Shown here: piece after piece, positions 1-5,700 of the stretch
Numbering within the stretch: position 1 is the stretch's first letter
How the letters are laid out: the number at the start of each line of letters is the position of its first letter
Source of the DNA: an uncultured Clostridia bacterium
GTDB taxonomy: Bacteria > Bacillota > Clostridia > Oscillospirales > Oscillospiraceae
Assembly (NCBI GenBank): GCA_946006895.1
Contig: CAMFZO010000064.1
Location: 1 to 7,656 of the forward strand
Reading direction: 5' to 3'
Length of the DNA: 7,656 nucleotides
Notes under the pieces: generated by a model
What the model saw: only the letters and a program-made list of their open reading frames with translations
Databases searched by the model: none
Told to the model about the DNA's origin: nothing
Program-made: the position numbers and the translations under genes

Positions 1-116
1 GCACCGGCTATTCCGTCTCACTGCTGCCTGACGCCGACGCCGAGGCTCTGTCCCGCGGCATCCACTGTGCCGACGCCAGAGCTCTCGCGGCCACCCTGGA
101 AGATTTTATTTCCTGA
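1..116 (+). CDS. C-terminal tail of an unidentified protein (5' end outside window)
   Basis: A reading frame open from the left edge (first full codon at position 3) ends at TGA 114-116 and gives 37 residues, beginning TGYSVSLLPDADAEALSRGI and ending LEDFIS. The bias to GCC, GAC and CTG codons matches the neighbouring genes, and the frame stops cleanly before a promoter. This supports a real gene end rather than chance. No domain can be recognised from so short a piece; it looks like the helical end of a soluble protein. No terminator hairpin is evident between this stop and the DUF1292 promoter, so some read-through into the next gene is possible. Identity needs the upstream sequence. Confidence 0.6.
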   Translation, partial: TGYSVSLLPDADAEALSRGIHCADARALAATLEDFIS

Positions 117-134
117 TCGTCGGCGGATTTCCTC

Positions 135-163
135 TTGATTTTCTCTGTAGCTGCGGTTATACT
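135..163 (+). promoter_or_regulatory. Sigma-A promoter of the DUF1292 gene
   Basis: TTGATT at 135-140 and TATACT at 158-163 are separated by exactly 17 bases, five of six matches to each sigma-A consensus hexamer. Transcription would start near 170, giving a leader of about 20 bases that contains the AGGAGG ribosome binding site at 179-184. Because no terminator follows the gene, this promoter may also transcribe the 6S RNA downstream. Confidence 0.75.
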
Positions 164-190
164 AAAAACAGAAAAAACAGGAGGCCCCCT

Positions 191-475
191 ATGGAACAGG
201 ACTACGGTGCGAATTATATTTCCATTACTGACGAAGACGGCGTTGAATACGAGCTGGAGGTTCTCTCCGCCGTAACCTATCAAGGCGCCGAATATCTGGC
301 TCTGACCCCTGCCGACGCCGATGAGGACGCGGAGGAGCTGGAGGTCAGCATCCTCAAATCCGTCATGGACGGCGACGAGCCTGTTTTGGTGGCCGTGGAG
401 GACGACGCCGAGCTGGAGGCGGTCTATGACCTGCTGATGCAGACGATGTTCGAGGACGACGAGGCTGAGGATTAG
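191..475 (+). CDS. DUF1292 family small acidic protein
   Basis: This 94-residue protein of unknown function belongs, by its look, to the DUF1292 (YrzB-like) family found widely in Bacillota. The family signature is the N-terminal part, where a short beta-rich stretch (ISITDEDGVEYELEVLSAV, about residues 10-28) precedes YQGAEYLAL (31-39). This is followed by a very acidic middle (DADEDAEELEV) and an acidic C-terminus (FEDDEAED). No signal peptide or membrane segment is present, so it should be cytosolic. The start is secure: a perfect AGGAGG at 179-184 lies 6 bases before ATG. In related genomes such genes often lie near ruvX and alaS, but those are not visible here. The stop TAG (473-475) lies only about 20 bases before the 6S RNA. 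Family assignment is by recognition, not by search. Confidence 0.85.
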   Translation: MEQDYGANYISITDEDGVEYELEVLSAVTYQGAEYLALTPADADEDAEELEVSILKSVMDGDEPVLVAVEDDAELEAVYDLLMQTMFEDDEAED

Positions 476-481
476 ACGCTG

Positions 482-487
482 TAAAAT
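482..487 (+). promoter_or_regulatory. Possible -10 box for the 6S RNA
   Basis: TAAAAT at 482-487 lies about 7 bases before GG at 494-495, which would make a natural 5' end for the structured RNA that follows. No matching -35 hexamer is seen 16-18 bases upstream (the bases there are GC-rich coding sequence), so the call is weak. The alternative is that the RNA is cut from the DUF1292 transcript. Confidence 0.3.
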
Positions 488-493
488 GAAAAA

Positions 494-693
494 GGTTCCC
501 TGCTTGGTTCGTGATAGTTCCCTTTAAACCCACATCATTTTTAAGGGACGCCGGACTTCCGCCTCGGATTGCAGGCCTCCCGTTCCGGCTCCGACCGCGA
601 ATGGACGTTGGAAGCAGCTAAGATGCGGAGAGGCGACCCACCTGCCTTTTTGTGCAGGTTATAAACGGAGCTACACGGCCATAGCGGGGTTTT
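494..693 (+). ncRNA. ssrS: 6S RNA (sigma-A RNA polymerase regulator)
   Basis: 6S RNA binds the housekeeping sigma-RNA polymerase holoenzyme by mimicking an open promoter and acts as template for short product RNAs. Seen here is a non-coding stretch of about 200 bases, the usual 6S length, closed by CCCTGC (498-503) pairing with GCGGGG (684-689) and continued by TTGG with CCATA around a bulge. The 5' side reads GGTTCGTGA then AGTTCCCTTTAAACCCACAT, resembling the UGUUCGC...AGUCCCCUGAGCC...AU strand of the E. coli central bubble. The 3' side of the bubble has a 6-bp hairpin, ACCTGC (640-645) with GCAGGT (654-659), as in known 6S RNAs, followed by GGTTATAAACGGAGC and ACGGCCAT, like E. coli GGGUUACAG...CGGCAU. 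CGCCTC (560-565) can pair with GAGGCG (630-635) in the apical arm. An intrinsic terminator follows directly. Ends are approximate. Assignment rests on recalled family features and hand folding. Confidence 0.8.
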
Positions 694-694
694 G

Positions 695-720
695 AAAAGA
701 CGGCGGTTGCCGTCTTTTTT
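695..720 (+). terminator. Intrinsic terminator of the 6S RNA
   Basis: AAAAGACGGC (695-704) and GCCGTCTTTT (709-718) form a perfect 10-bp stem with a GGTT loop, and the T run extends to 720. It lies immediately after the closing helix of the 6S RNA and ends that transcript, and any transcript entering from the DUF1292 gene. Confidence 0.9.
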
Positions 721-732
721 CTTATCAAAAAT

Positions 733-761
733 AAAAATCTGTAAACTTTTCGCAGATTTTT
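733..761. repeat. AT-rich 9-bp perfect inverted repeat upstream of the foldase promoter
   Basis: AAAAATCTG (733-741) and CAGATTTTT (753-761) are exact inverted copies around an 11-base loop. The right arm runs into further T-rich sequence, so it could be a second, weaker terminator after the 6S RNA, useful in either direction. It ends 10 bases before the -35 box of the next promoter, so a DNA-binding operator or an A/T-rich UP element is an alternative. The function is not decided by the sequence. Confidence 0.5.
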
Positions 762-771
762 CACTTTTTAC

Positions 772-800
772 TTGCAAGACGCGATATTTCACAGTATAAT
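772..800 (+). promoter_or_regulatory. Strong sigma-A promoter of the foldase gene
   Basis: TTGCAA (772-777) and a perfect TATAAT (795-800) are spaced by 17 bases. Transcription should begin near 807, giving a leader of about 56 bases. The same two hexamers and spacing recur in front of murD at 3604-3632. Confidence 0.9.
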
Positions 801-814
801 AGACACTGTTCTAC

Positions 815-834
815 GCCCGGAATCATTTTCGGGC
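815..834 (+). other. Small hairpin in the leader of the foldase mRNA
   Basis: GCCCG (815-819) and CGGGC (830-834) can pair around a 10-base loop in the predicted 5' leader, 14 bases before the GAGAGG ribosome binding site at 848-853. No T run follows, so it is not a terminator. It could stabilise the mRNA 5' end or be incidental. Confidence 0.35.
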
Positions 835-862
835 AGATCCCACGAATGAGAGGTAATTAACA

Positions 863-2386
863 ATGAGCGCTTCCCGTGAAAGAAAAAAGCGTATGCAGCA
901 GCCCGGTGAGACCGTTCCTGCCGCACCGAAGAAAAAGAAGAAGCTGTCGGAAGGCTGGATCTTCGCCATCACCATCGTCCTGGTTCTTGCCCTGGTTTTC
1001 GGCGGGCTGATGATCTACCGCGCCCAGGAGCGTAGCAAGACGGTCCTCACCGTCGGCAGCCACGACGTCAGCGTAAAAGAATTCAACTATTTCTATAATT
1101 CCACCGTCAACACCCTCAGCTCCTACGCCAGCTATGTGGGCATCGACACCTCCATCGGTCTGGATAAGCAGTATGTGACCTCCGATGGTGCCATGTATCT
1201 GGGCCTGTTCGGCATCGACAGCTCCTATCTGGAGGACAAGGAGCTCACCGACGGCACCTATAACGTCACCTGGGCACAGTTGATCGCCGACGCCGCCAAG
1301 TCCAGCGCCATCAGCACCTATGTTCTCTACAACGCCGCCATGGATGCCGGCTTTGAAGTCACCGAGGAGATCGAGAACGAGGTCGAGGCCGGTATGGAGG
1401 TCATGCAGGGCTATGCCGACACCAACGGCGAGTCCCTCAACAGCCTGATCCGCCGCGTTTTCGGCAGCGGCTGCAACGCCAAAGGCTACCGTCAATACCT
1501 GACCGTCAACTACGTAGCTGAGCATTACGGCTCCGAGCTGACCTTCAGTGCCGACGAGATCAGCGCCCGCTACAACGAAAGTCCCGAGGACTACGACGTA
1601 GCCACCTACTATCTCTACACCGTTTCCGGCTCCAGCATGGTAGAGACCGCCGAGGACGGCACCACCCCCGAGGCCACTTCCGCCGACACCGCCAAGGCCA
1701 AGCTGGCTGCCCAGGAAATGGAAGCCAACTTCAACGTTGACGACGAGAACGTCTCCGTCCGCGCAGACAACACCCGCACCTCTGTTACCTCTCTGGTCAG
1801 CGAGGACGCCGCCGCCTGGCTCTTTGACGAGGCTCAGCCCGGCGACGTGAAGATGTATACCAAGGGCAGCACCTTCTATGTCTTCAAGCTCATTGACAAG
1901 GAAGACTACCAGACCGCCAACATTATGGAGCTGGTCATTGAGGCCGACCATGAGCATGAAGAGGGCGAGGAAGTTGACCACGAGCACGACGAGAACGAGC
2001 TGACCGCTGCGGAAAAGCTGGCAGCCGTAGAGACCTCCCTGGCCGCCGACAGCAGCCTGGAGAACTTCAAGTCTCTCATCGCCGAGTATTCCTCCGAGGA
2101 AGACGGCGAGGTCAACGGTATGACCCGTTCCACCATGTCCAGTGTCTCCCGGGAGATCCTGGAGTGGTTCCTGGAGGACCGCACCGCCGGCGACTATAAG
2201 GTCTTTGATGTCAGCGGCACCACCCTGATCCTCTACTTCACCGGCTACGGCGACAATTACAGCACCAAGGCCGTCAACTCCACTCTGGTCAACGAGTGGG
2301 CAGAGAACGCTATTGCCGAAGCCAAAGAAGCCTGCGGCTACAGCGAGGAAACCGCCATGCTGGGCAATGTGTCCATCTACGGCTAA
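863..2386 (+). CDS. Membrane-anchored PrsA/SurA-like foldase (degenerate peptidyl-prolyl isomerase)
   Basis: This 507-residue protein probably helps fold secreted proteins outside the membrane. It begins with a short basic cytoplasmic tail (KKKKK at 23-27) and one hydrophobic segment at about 31-52, which serves as an uncleaved anchor. No lipobox cysteine follows (the only cysteines are 204 and 491), so it is not a lipoprotein like classical PrsA. Residues 60-230 form a helical SurA_N-like chaperone region. Two parvulin-like units follow, at about 247-345 (WLFDEAQPGDV...FYVFKLI) and 350-462 (FKSLIAEYS...EWFLEDRTAGDYKVF...LILYF). The usual GGDLG-type motif of active parvulins is not seen; NGMTR stands near that place, so catalysis is doubtful. 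A His/acidic insert (362-379) interrupts the second unit. GAGAGG (848-853) lies 9 bases before ATG. A terminator follows directly, so it is likely monocistronic apart from read-through into tcdA. Family call is firm, enzymatic activity is not. Confidence 0.8.
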   Translation: MSASRERKKRMQQPGETVPAAPKKKKKLSEGWIFAITIVLVLALVFGGLMIYRAQERSKTVLTVGSHDVSVKEFNYFYNSTVNTLSSYASYVGIDTSIGLDKQYVTSDGAMYLGLFGIDSSYLEDKELTDGTYNVTWAQLIADAAKSSAISTYVLYNAAMDAGFEVTEEIENEVEAGMEVMQGYADTNGESLNSLIRRVFGSGCNAKGYRQYLTVNYVAEHYGSELTFSADEISARYNESPEDYDVATYYLYTVSGSSMVETAEDGTTPEATSADTAKAKLAAQEMEANFNVDDENVSVRADNTRTSVTSLVSEDAAAWLFDEAQPGDVKMYTKGSTFYVFKLIDKEDYQTANIMELVIEADHEHEEGEEVDHEHDENELTAAEKLAAVETSLAADSSLENFKSLIAEYSSEEDGEVNGMTRSTMSSVSREILEWFLEDRTAGDYKVFDVSGTTLILYFTGYGDNYSTKAVNSTLVNEWAENAIAEAKEACGYSEETAMLGNVSIYG

Positions 2387-2397
2387 ATGAAAAAATG

Positions 2398-2429
2398 AAA
2401 ACGGGCGCTGTTGGCAGCGCCCGTTTTTT
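2398..2429 (+). terminator. Strong intrinsic terminator between the foldase gene and tcdA
   Basis: ACGGGCGCTG (2401-2410) and CAGCGCCCGT (2415-2424) form a perfect stem with a TTGG loop, extended by AAA/TTT pairs, and six Ts run at 2424-2429. The ribosome binding site of tcdA begins at 2432, only two bases after the T run, so the hairpin lies directly in the translation-initiation neighbourhood of the next gene. Confidence 0.95.
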
Positions 2430-2444
2430 GCAAAGGAGAGCAAT

Positions 2445-3155
2445 ATGGAAGAAGCCTTTCTGCGGGAGAGAATGCTCCTGGGCGCCCGGGCTATGGAGCG
2501 TCTGCGCGGCGCTCATGTCATCGTCTTCGGGATCGGCGGCGTGGGCAGCTATGCCGCCGAGGGTCTGGCCCGTGCCGGGATTGGCAGGCTGACCCTGGTG
2601 GACAACGACACCGTGGGCATGACCAATCTCAACCGCCAGCTCTGCGCCCTTTACTCCACCCTGGGGCAGTTTAAATCCGACGTCATGGCCTCGCGGGTGC
2701 GGGACATCAACCCGGACTGCCGCGTCACTTCCCTGCCGGAGCTTTACAGCGAGGAGACCAGGGAGCGCTTTTTCTCGGAGCGCTATGATTATATCGTCGA
2801 TGCCATCGACCTGGTCTCCTGCAAGCTCAGCCTGATCCAGACGGCAAAAGAGCGGGGCATCCCCATCATCAGCGCCATGGGCACGGGAAACAAGCTGGAT
2901 CCCACCCGCTTCCGCATCACCGACATCTCCAAGACCAGCGGCTGCCATCTTGCCCGGATCATGCGGCGGGAGCTTCGCAGCCGGGGCATCCTCCATCACA
3001 CGGTTCTCTACAGCGAGGAGCTGCCCAGGACCCCCGATGGTGGAGAAGCGCCTCCTCCCGGCAGGCGGAGCATCCCCGGCTCCGTGTCCTGGGTACCGTC
3101 CTGCGCCGGTCTGATGCTTGCAGGCCACGTGGTGCAGGCGCTGATAGCAGAATGA
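2445..3155 (+). CDS. tcdA: tRNA threonylcarbamoyladenosine dehydratase (E1-like, ThiF family)
   Basis: The product (236 residues) should use ATP to dehydrate t6A at position 37 of ANN-decoding tRNAs to the cyclic form ct6A. The N-terminal Rossmann fold shows GIGGVGS (29-35), the acidic LVDNDTVGMTNLNRQ stretch (51-65) that binds nucleotide, and K78-S-D. YIVDAIDLVSCK (116-127) and SAMGTGNKLDP (143-153) are typical of the TcdA (YgdL/CsdL) branch of ThiF proteins. So is the end PGSVSWVPSCAGLMLAGHVV (211-230), which also argues against MoeB or ThiF itself. It is slightly shorter than the E. coli enzyme (about 268). AAAGGAG at 2432-2438 sits 6 bases before ATG, fixing the start. No promoter is visible in the few bases after the upstream terminator, so expression probably depends on read-through. 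A terminator shared with rnpB follows. Confidence 0.92.
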   Translation: MEEAFLRERMLLGARAMERLRGAHVIVFGIGGVGSYAAEGLARAGIGRLTLVDNDTVGMTNLNRQLCALYSTLGQFKSDVMASRVRDINPDCRVTSLPELYSEETRERFFSERYDYIVDAIDLVSCKLSLIQTAKERGIPIISAMGTGNKLDPTRFRITDISKTSGCHLARIMRRELRSRGILHHTVLYSEELPRTPDGGEAPPPGRRSIPGSVSWVPSCAGLMLAGHVVQALIAE

Positions 3156-3171
3156 CCGGCTGTTTGCCTGC

Positions 3172-3209
3172 AAAAAACGCAGAACGTCTGACGACGCTCT
3201 GCGTTTTTT
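3172..3209. terminator. Bidirectional terminator between tcdA and rnpB
   Basis: AAAAAACGCAGA (3172-3183) and TCTGCGTTTTTT (3198-3209) are perfect inverted copies. An inner CGTC/GACG pairing (3185-3188 with 3193-3196) tightens the loop. The A run on one side and T run on the other provide a U tail in both directions. It ends tcdA on the plus strand and RNase P RNA on the minus strand. Confidence 0.92.
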
Positions 3210-3211
3210 AT

Positions 3212-3563
3212 ACAATCGGGACTATAAGCCGGGTTCTGTCTTGACAGCCATCTATCTCGACGCACCGTTGCCGATACGCTCAAGCCACCTCCCCGGAAGC
3301 GGTCGGGCCGACCATTGCCTCCTCCACGGTGTTGCTCCGAATAGAGTTTACAGCGCCGCAATGTTCCCATGCGGCGGGTGAGCTCTTACCTCGCCTTTCC
3401 ATCCTTACCCCGCCGGGATCCCCGGTGGGGCGGTTTATTTCTGTTGCACTTTTCCTGAAGTCGCCTTCGGCGGGCGTTACCCGTTATTCTTGCCCTATGG
3501 AGCCCGGACTTTCCTCATGGAAGCGCCTTTCGGCAAATCCACGCGGCTGTCCGTCCCGGTTGC
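3212..3563 (-). ncRNA. rnpB: RNase P RNA, bacterial type A
   Basis: This is the catalytic RNA that cleaves 5' leaders from precursor tRNAs. Read on the minus strand, it has the hallmark 5' core GAGGAAAGTCCGGGCTCC (complement of 3499-3516). It also has GTGCAACAGAAA followed by AAACCGCC, the AGGTAAGAGCTCACCC element (complement of 3376-3391), and the 3' core ACAGAACCCGGCTTATAG (complement of 3222-3239) that forms P4 with the 5' core. The ends are set by helix P1, where CGGGAC (complement of 3553-3558) pairs with GTCCCG (complement of 3217-3222). P1 extends past one mismatch by GCAA with TTGT. Overall length of about 350 bases is normal. The core order is that of type A rather than the Bacillus type B. 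It has its own consensus promoter and a terminator just past the 3' end. Exact mature ends are inferred. Confidence 0.97.
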
Positions 3564-3569
3564 GGAAAT

Positions 3570-3598
3570 ATTGTACTTTATTTTCTCCCCATTGTCAA
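3570..3598 (-). promoter_or_regulatory. Consensus sigma-A promoter of rnpB
   Basis: On the minus strand, a perfect TTGACA (complement of 3593-3598) lies 17 bases before TACAAT (complement of 3570-3575). Transcription would start about 7 bases on, essentially at the 5' strand of helix P1, as expected for rnpB. Its -35 box is 5 bases from the -35 box of the divergent murD promoter. Confidence 0.93.
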
Positions 3599-3603
3599 AC
3601 AGA

Positions 3604-3632
3604 TTGCAAAATTTCTTTTCTCGCGGTATAAT
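3604..3632 (+). promoter_or_regulatory. Sigma-A promoter of the murD-ispD-ispF operon
   Basis: TTGCAA (3604-3609) and a perfect TATAAT (3627-3632) are separated by 17 bases. The start of transcription is predicted near 3639, giving a leader of about 27 bases before the TTG start of murD. It is placed back to back with the rnpB promoter. Confidence 0.9.
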
Positions 3633-3665
3633 AAAAATGAAAACACGGAAAAGAGGGCGTTTTTC

Positions 3666-5018
3666 TTGGAACTTGTGGCATATTTCCAACGTCTAACAGG
3701 TAAGAGAGTTTTGGTTTTGGGCATGGGCGTCAGCAACCGACCCCTGATGCGGCTGCTGCTGCGCTACGGCATCGACGTGACCGGCTGCGACCGCACGCCC
3801 CGGGAGGCGCTGGACCCGGAGATTCTGGAGCTGGAGCGCATGGGCGCAAAGCTCCATCTGGGCGAGAACTATCTGAAAAACATCTCCGGCGATGTGGCGT
3901 TCCGCACACCGGGCCTGCACCCGGAAAAGCCGGAGCTGATTGCCCTGCGGAAAGCCGGAACGGAGATCACCAGCGAAATGGAAGCCTTTTTTGAGGTCTG
4001 TCCCTGCCGGATCATCGGCGTGACCGGCTCCGACGGCAAGACCACCACCGCCACGCTGATCTCGGAGCTGCTGAAGCACGCGGGGCACCGGGTCTGGCTG
4101 GGCGGCAACATCGGCACGCCCCTGCTGGACAAGGCCGATCAGATGAAAGAGAGTGATAAGGTGGTCCTGGAGCTCAGCTCCTTCCAGCTCATGGACCTGC
4201 GTCAAAGCTGCCATATCGCCGTGGTGACCAACCTGGCGCCCAACCATCTGGATATGCACAGGGACATGGCCGAGTACGTGGCGGCAAAGAAGAACATTTT
4301 CCTCCGGCAGACCGACCGGGATATTCTCATCGTCAACCACGACAATGACCTGACGGAGGGCTTTGCCGCCGAGGCCAAGGGGACCGTCAAGCGGTTTTCC
4401 CGCCGGGAGCCGGTGGATGGCCTCTATCTGGAGGGCGACACGGTGCTGCGGGACGGCGTTCCCGTCCTGTCCCGGCGCGACATTCTCCTGCCGGGCATCC
4501 ACAATGTGGAAAACTATATGGCCGCCATACTGGCGGTGGAGGGCATGGTGTCCGATGAGGACATCCGCTATGTCGCCGGACATTTCGGCGGCGTGGAGCA
4601 CCGCATCGAGCTGGTGCGCATCAAGGACGGCGTGTCCTATTACAACGATTCCATCGCCTCCTCTCCAAGCCGCACCATCGCCGGTCTGCGGAGCTTTTCG
4701 CAGAAGGTCATTCTGATCGCCGGCGGCTACGACAAGCACATCCCCTACGACGTCCTCGGGCCGGAGATCGCGGCCCGCGTCAAGCTGCTCATCTGCACCG
4801 GAGACACCGGCGGCAAAATCGCGGCGGCGGCCAGGGCTGCGGAGGGAACGCCGGAGATTCTGGAGATCGGCGATTTTTACAAAGCCGTCCGAACGGCGGC
4901 CCAACGCGCCGTGCCGGGAGACGTGGTGCTCCTGTCCCCTGCCAGTGCCGCCTTTGACCAGTTCAAGAATTTTATGGTCCGGGGCGCGGAATTTAAGAAA
5001 ACGGTAATGGAGCTGTAA
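3666..5018 (+). CDS. murD: UDP-N-acetylmuramoyl-L-alanine--D-glutamate ligase
   Basis: MurD adds D-glutamate to UDP-MurNAc-L-Ala with ATP in the cytoplasmic stage of peptidoglycan synthesis. The 450-residue length is typical. The N-terminal UDP-binding Rossmann domain has VLVLGMGVSN (15-24). The central ATPase domain has the P-loop GVTGSDGKTTT (118-128), ELSSFQL (169-175), TNLAPNHLDMH (188-198) and the lysine pair in AAKKNIF (206-212) expected to include the carbamylated lysine. The C-terminal domain has GGVEHRIE (308-315), YYNDSIASSPSRT (325-337), GGYDKHIPYD (353-362) and LSPASAAFDQFKNFMVRG (423-440). The start is TTG: AGAGGG at 3652-3657 lies 8 bases upstream, no in-frame ATG lies between promoter and start, and the first internal ATG (3723) would cut into the glycine-rich loop. 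It is first in its operon; ispD begins one base after the stop. Confidence 0.97.
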   Translation: MELVAYFQRLTGKRVLVLGMGVSNRPLMRLLLRYGIDVTGCDRTPREALDPEILELERMGAKLHLGENYLKNISGDVAFRTPGLHPEKPELIALRKAGTEITSEMEAFFEVCPCRIIGVTGSDGKTTTATLISELLKHAGHRVWLGGNIGTPLLDKADQMKESDKVVLELSSFQLMDLRQSCHIAVVTNLAPNHLDMHRDMAEYVAAKKNIFLRQTDRDILIVNHDNDLTEGFAAEAKGTVKRFSRREPVDGLYLEGDTVLRDGVPVLSRRDILLPGIHNVENYMAAILAVEGMVSDEDIRYVAGHFGGVEHRIELVRIKDGVSYYNDSIASSPSRTIAGLRSFSQKVILIAGGYDKHIPYDVLGPEIAARVKLLICTGDTGGKIAAAARAAEGTPEILEIGDFYKAVRTAAQRAVPGDVVLLSPASAAFDQFKNFMVRGAEFKKTVMEL

Positions 5019-5019
5019 C

Positions 5020-5700
5020 ATGAAAAATGCTTGTACAGCCGTCGTCGTCGCCGCAGGCTCTGCCCGGCGGATGGGCGGCATCGACAAGGCCATGACCGAG
5101 ATAGGCGGCGTCCCCATGCTGCTGCGGACGGTGCGGGCACTGGCAAAAAGCCAACAAATCAGCGGCGTCACCGTGGTCACGCGGGAGGACCTGCTGGACC
5201 GTGTGACTGCCCTGTGCGCCGACGAGCCGAAGTTTCTGGGGGCTGTTGCCGGCGGCAGCAGCCGCGCTGAATCGGTCCTGCGCGGGCTGAATGCGGTACT
5301 GACGCCCCTGGTCGCCATCCACGACGGCGCACGGCCTCTGGTGACGGTACCGGTCATTGACGCGGCGGTGGAAGCTGCGGAGCGCTGCGGCGCGGCAGCC
5401 CCGGCCATCGCGGTCCACGACACGATAAAAATAGCGAAAAACGGCGTGGTGGAGCAGACCCCGGACCGCTCGGCCCTCTTTGCGGTGCAGACGCCTCAGG
5501 TCTTTGAGACTTCCGCCATCCGCAAGGCGCTGCAGGCCGCCCTGAAGCAGGCTCTGCCGCTGACGGACGACTGCTCCGCGGCGGAATATGCCGGGCTGCA
5601 GGTCCGTCTGACGCCGGGCAGCGAGGAAAATCTGAAGATCACCGTTCCGTCGGACCTGGTTCTGGCGGAGGCGATCCTGCAAGGGAGGGATGACCTATGA
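5020..5700 (+). CDS. ispD: 2-C-methyl-D-erythritol 4-phosphate cytidylyltransferase
   Basis: IspD joins MEP to CTP to form CDP-methylerythritol, the third step of the non-mevalonate isoprenoid route. The 226-residue protein shows the nucleotidyltransferase start VVVAAGSARRMG (8-19) with Lys23, then GGSSRAESV (78-86), HDGARPL (101-107), AVHDTIK (131-137), the TDD motif (182-184) and ENLKITVPSDL (202-212). All are at the spacing expected of IspD, and the length is normal. The start ATG lies one base after the murD stop, with GGAG (5009-5012) inside the end of murD as ribosome binding site, which suggests translational coupling. Its stop overlaps ispF by four bases. Isoprenoid precursors made here feed the undecaprenyl carrier of cell-wall synthesis, a plausible reason for the pairing with murD. 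The first motif has Ala15 where many homologues have Gly (AAGSA rather than AAGSG), probably harmless. Confidence 0.96.
   Translation: MKNACTAVVVAAGSARRMGGIDKAMTEIGGVPMLLRTVRALAKSQQISGVTVVTREDLLDRVTALCADEPKFLGAVAGGSSRAESVLRGLNAVLTPLVAIHDGARPLVTVPVIDAAVEAAERCGAAAPAIAVHDTIKIAKNGVVEQTPDRSALFAVQTPQVFETSAIRKALQAALKQALPLTDDCSAAEYAGLQVRLTPGSEENLKITVPSDLVLAEAILQGRDDL

Noticed and set aside
541..792. Minus-strand open reading frame of 83 codons in the 6S region
   Set aside because: It runs through the structured RNA and its terminator, and its product has no resemblance to a known protein.
801..862. Riboswitch or T-box in the leader of the foldase gene
   Set aside because: The leader is only about 56 bases, with one 5-bp hairpin and no terminator or anti-terminator, too short for a known riboswitch or T-box.
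857..2443. Long minus-strand open reading frame (528 codons) opposite the foldase gene
   Set aside because: It mirrors the plus-strand gene in a GC-biased codon pattern, gives a Gly/Val/Leu-rich low-complexity protein with no motif, and has no ribosome binding site. The plus-strand frame has promoter, ribosome binding site and domains.
2445..3155. MoeB or ThiF rather than TcdA
   Set aside because: The C-terminal VPSCAGLMLAGHVV-type end and the SAMGTGNKLDP segment fit the TcdA branch, and no molybdopterin or thiamine gene is nearby.
3329..3631. Open reading frames crossing the RNase P RNA on both strands
   Set aside because: The region is fully explained by conserved RNase P RNA elements, so the frames are fortuitous.
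3693..5423. Long minus-strand open reading frame (576 codons) opposite murD and ispD
   Set aside because: It spans the boundary of two well-supported plus-strand genes, is rich in Arg/His/Gln/Gly typical of antisense frames, and has no recognisable domain.
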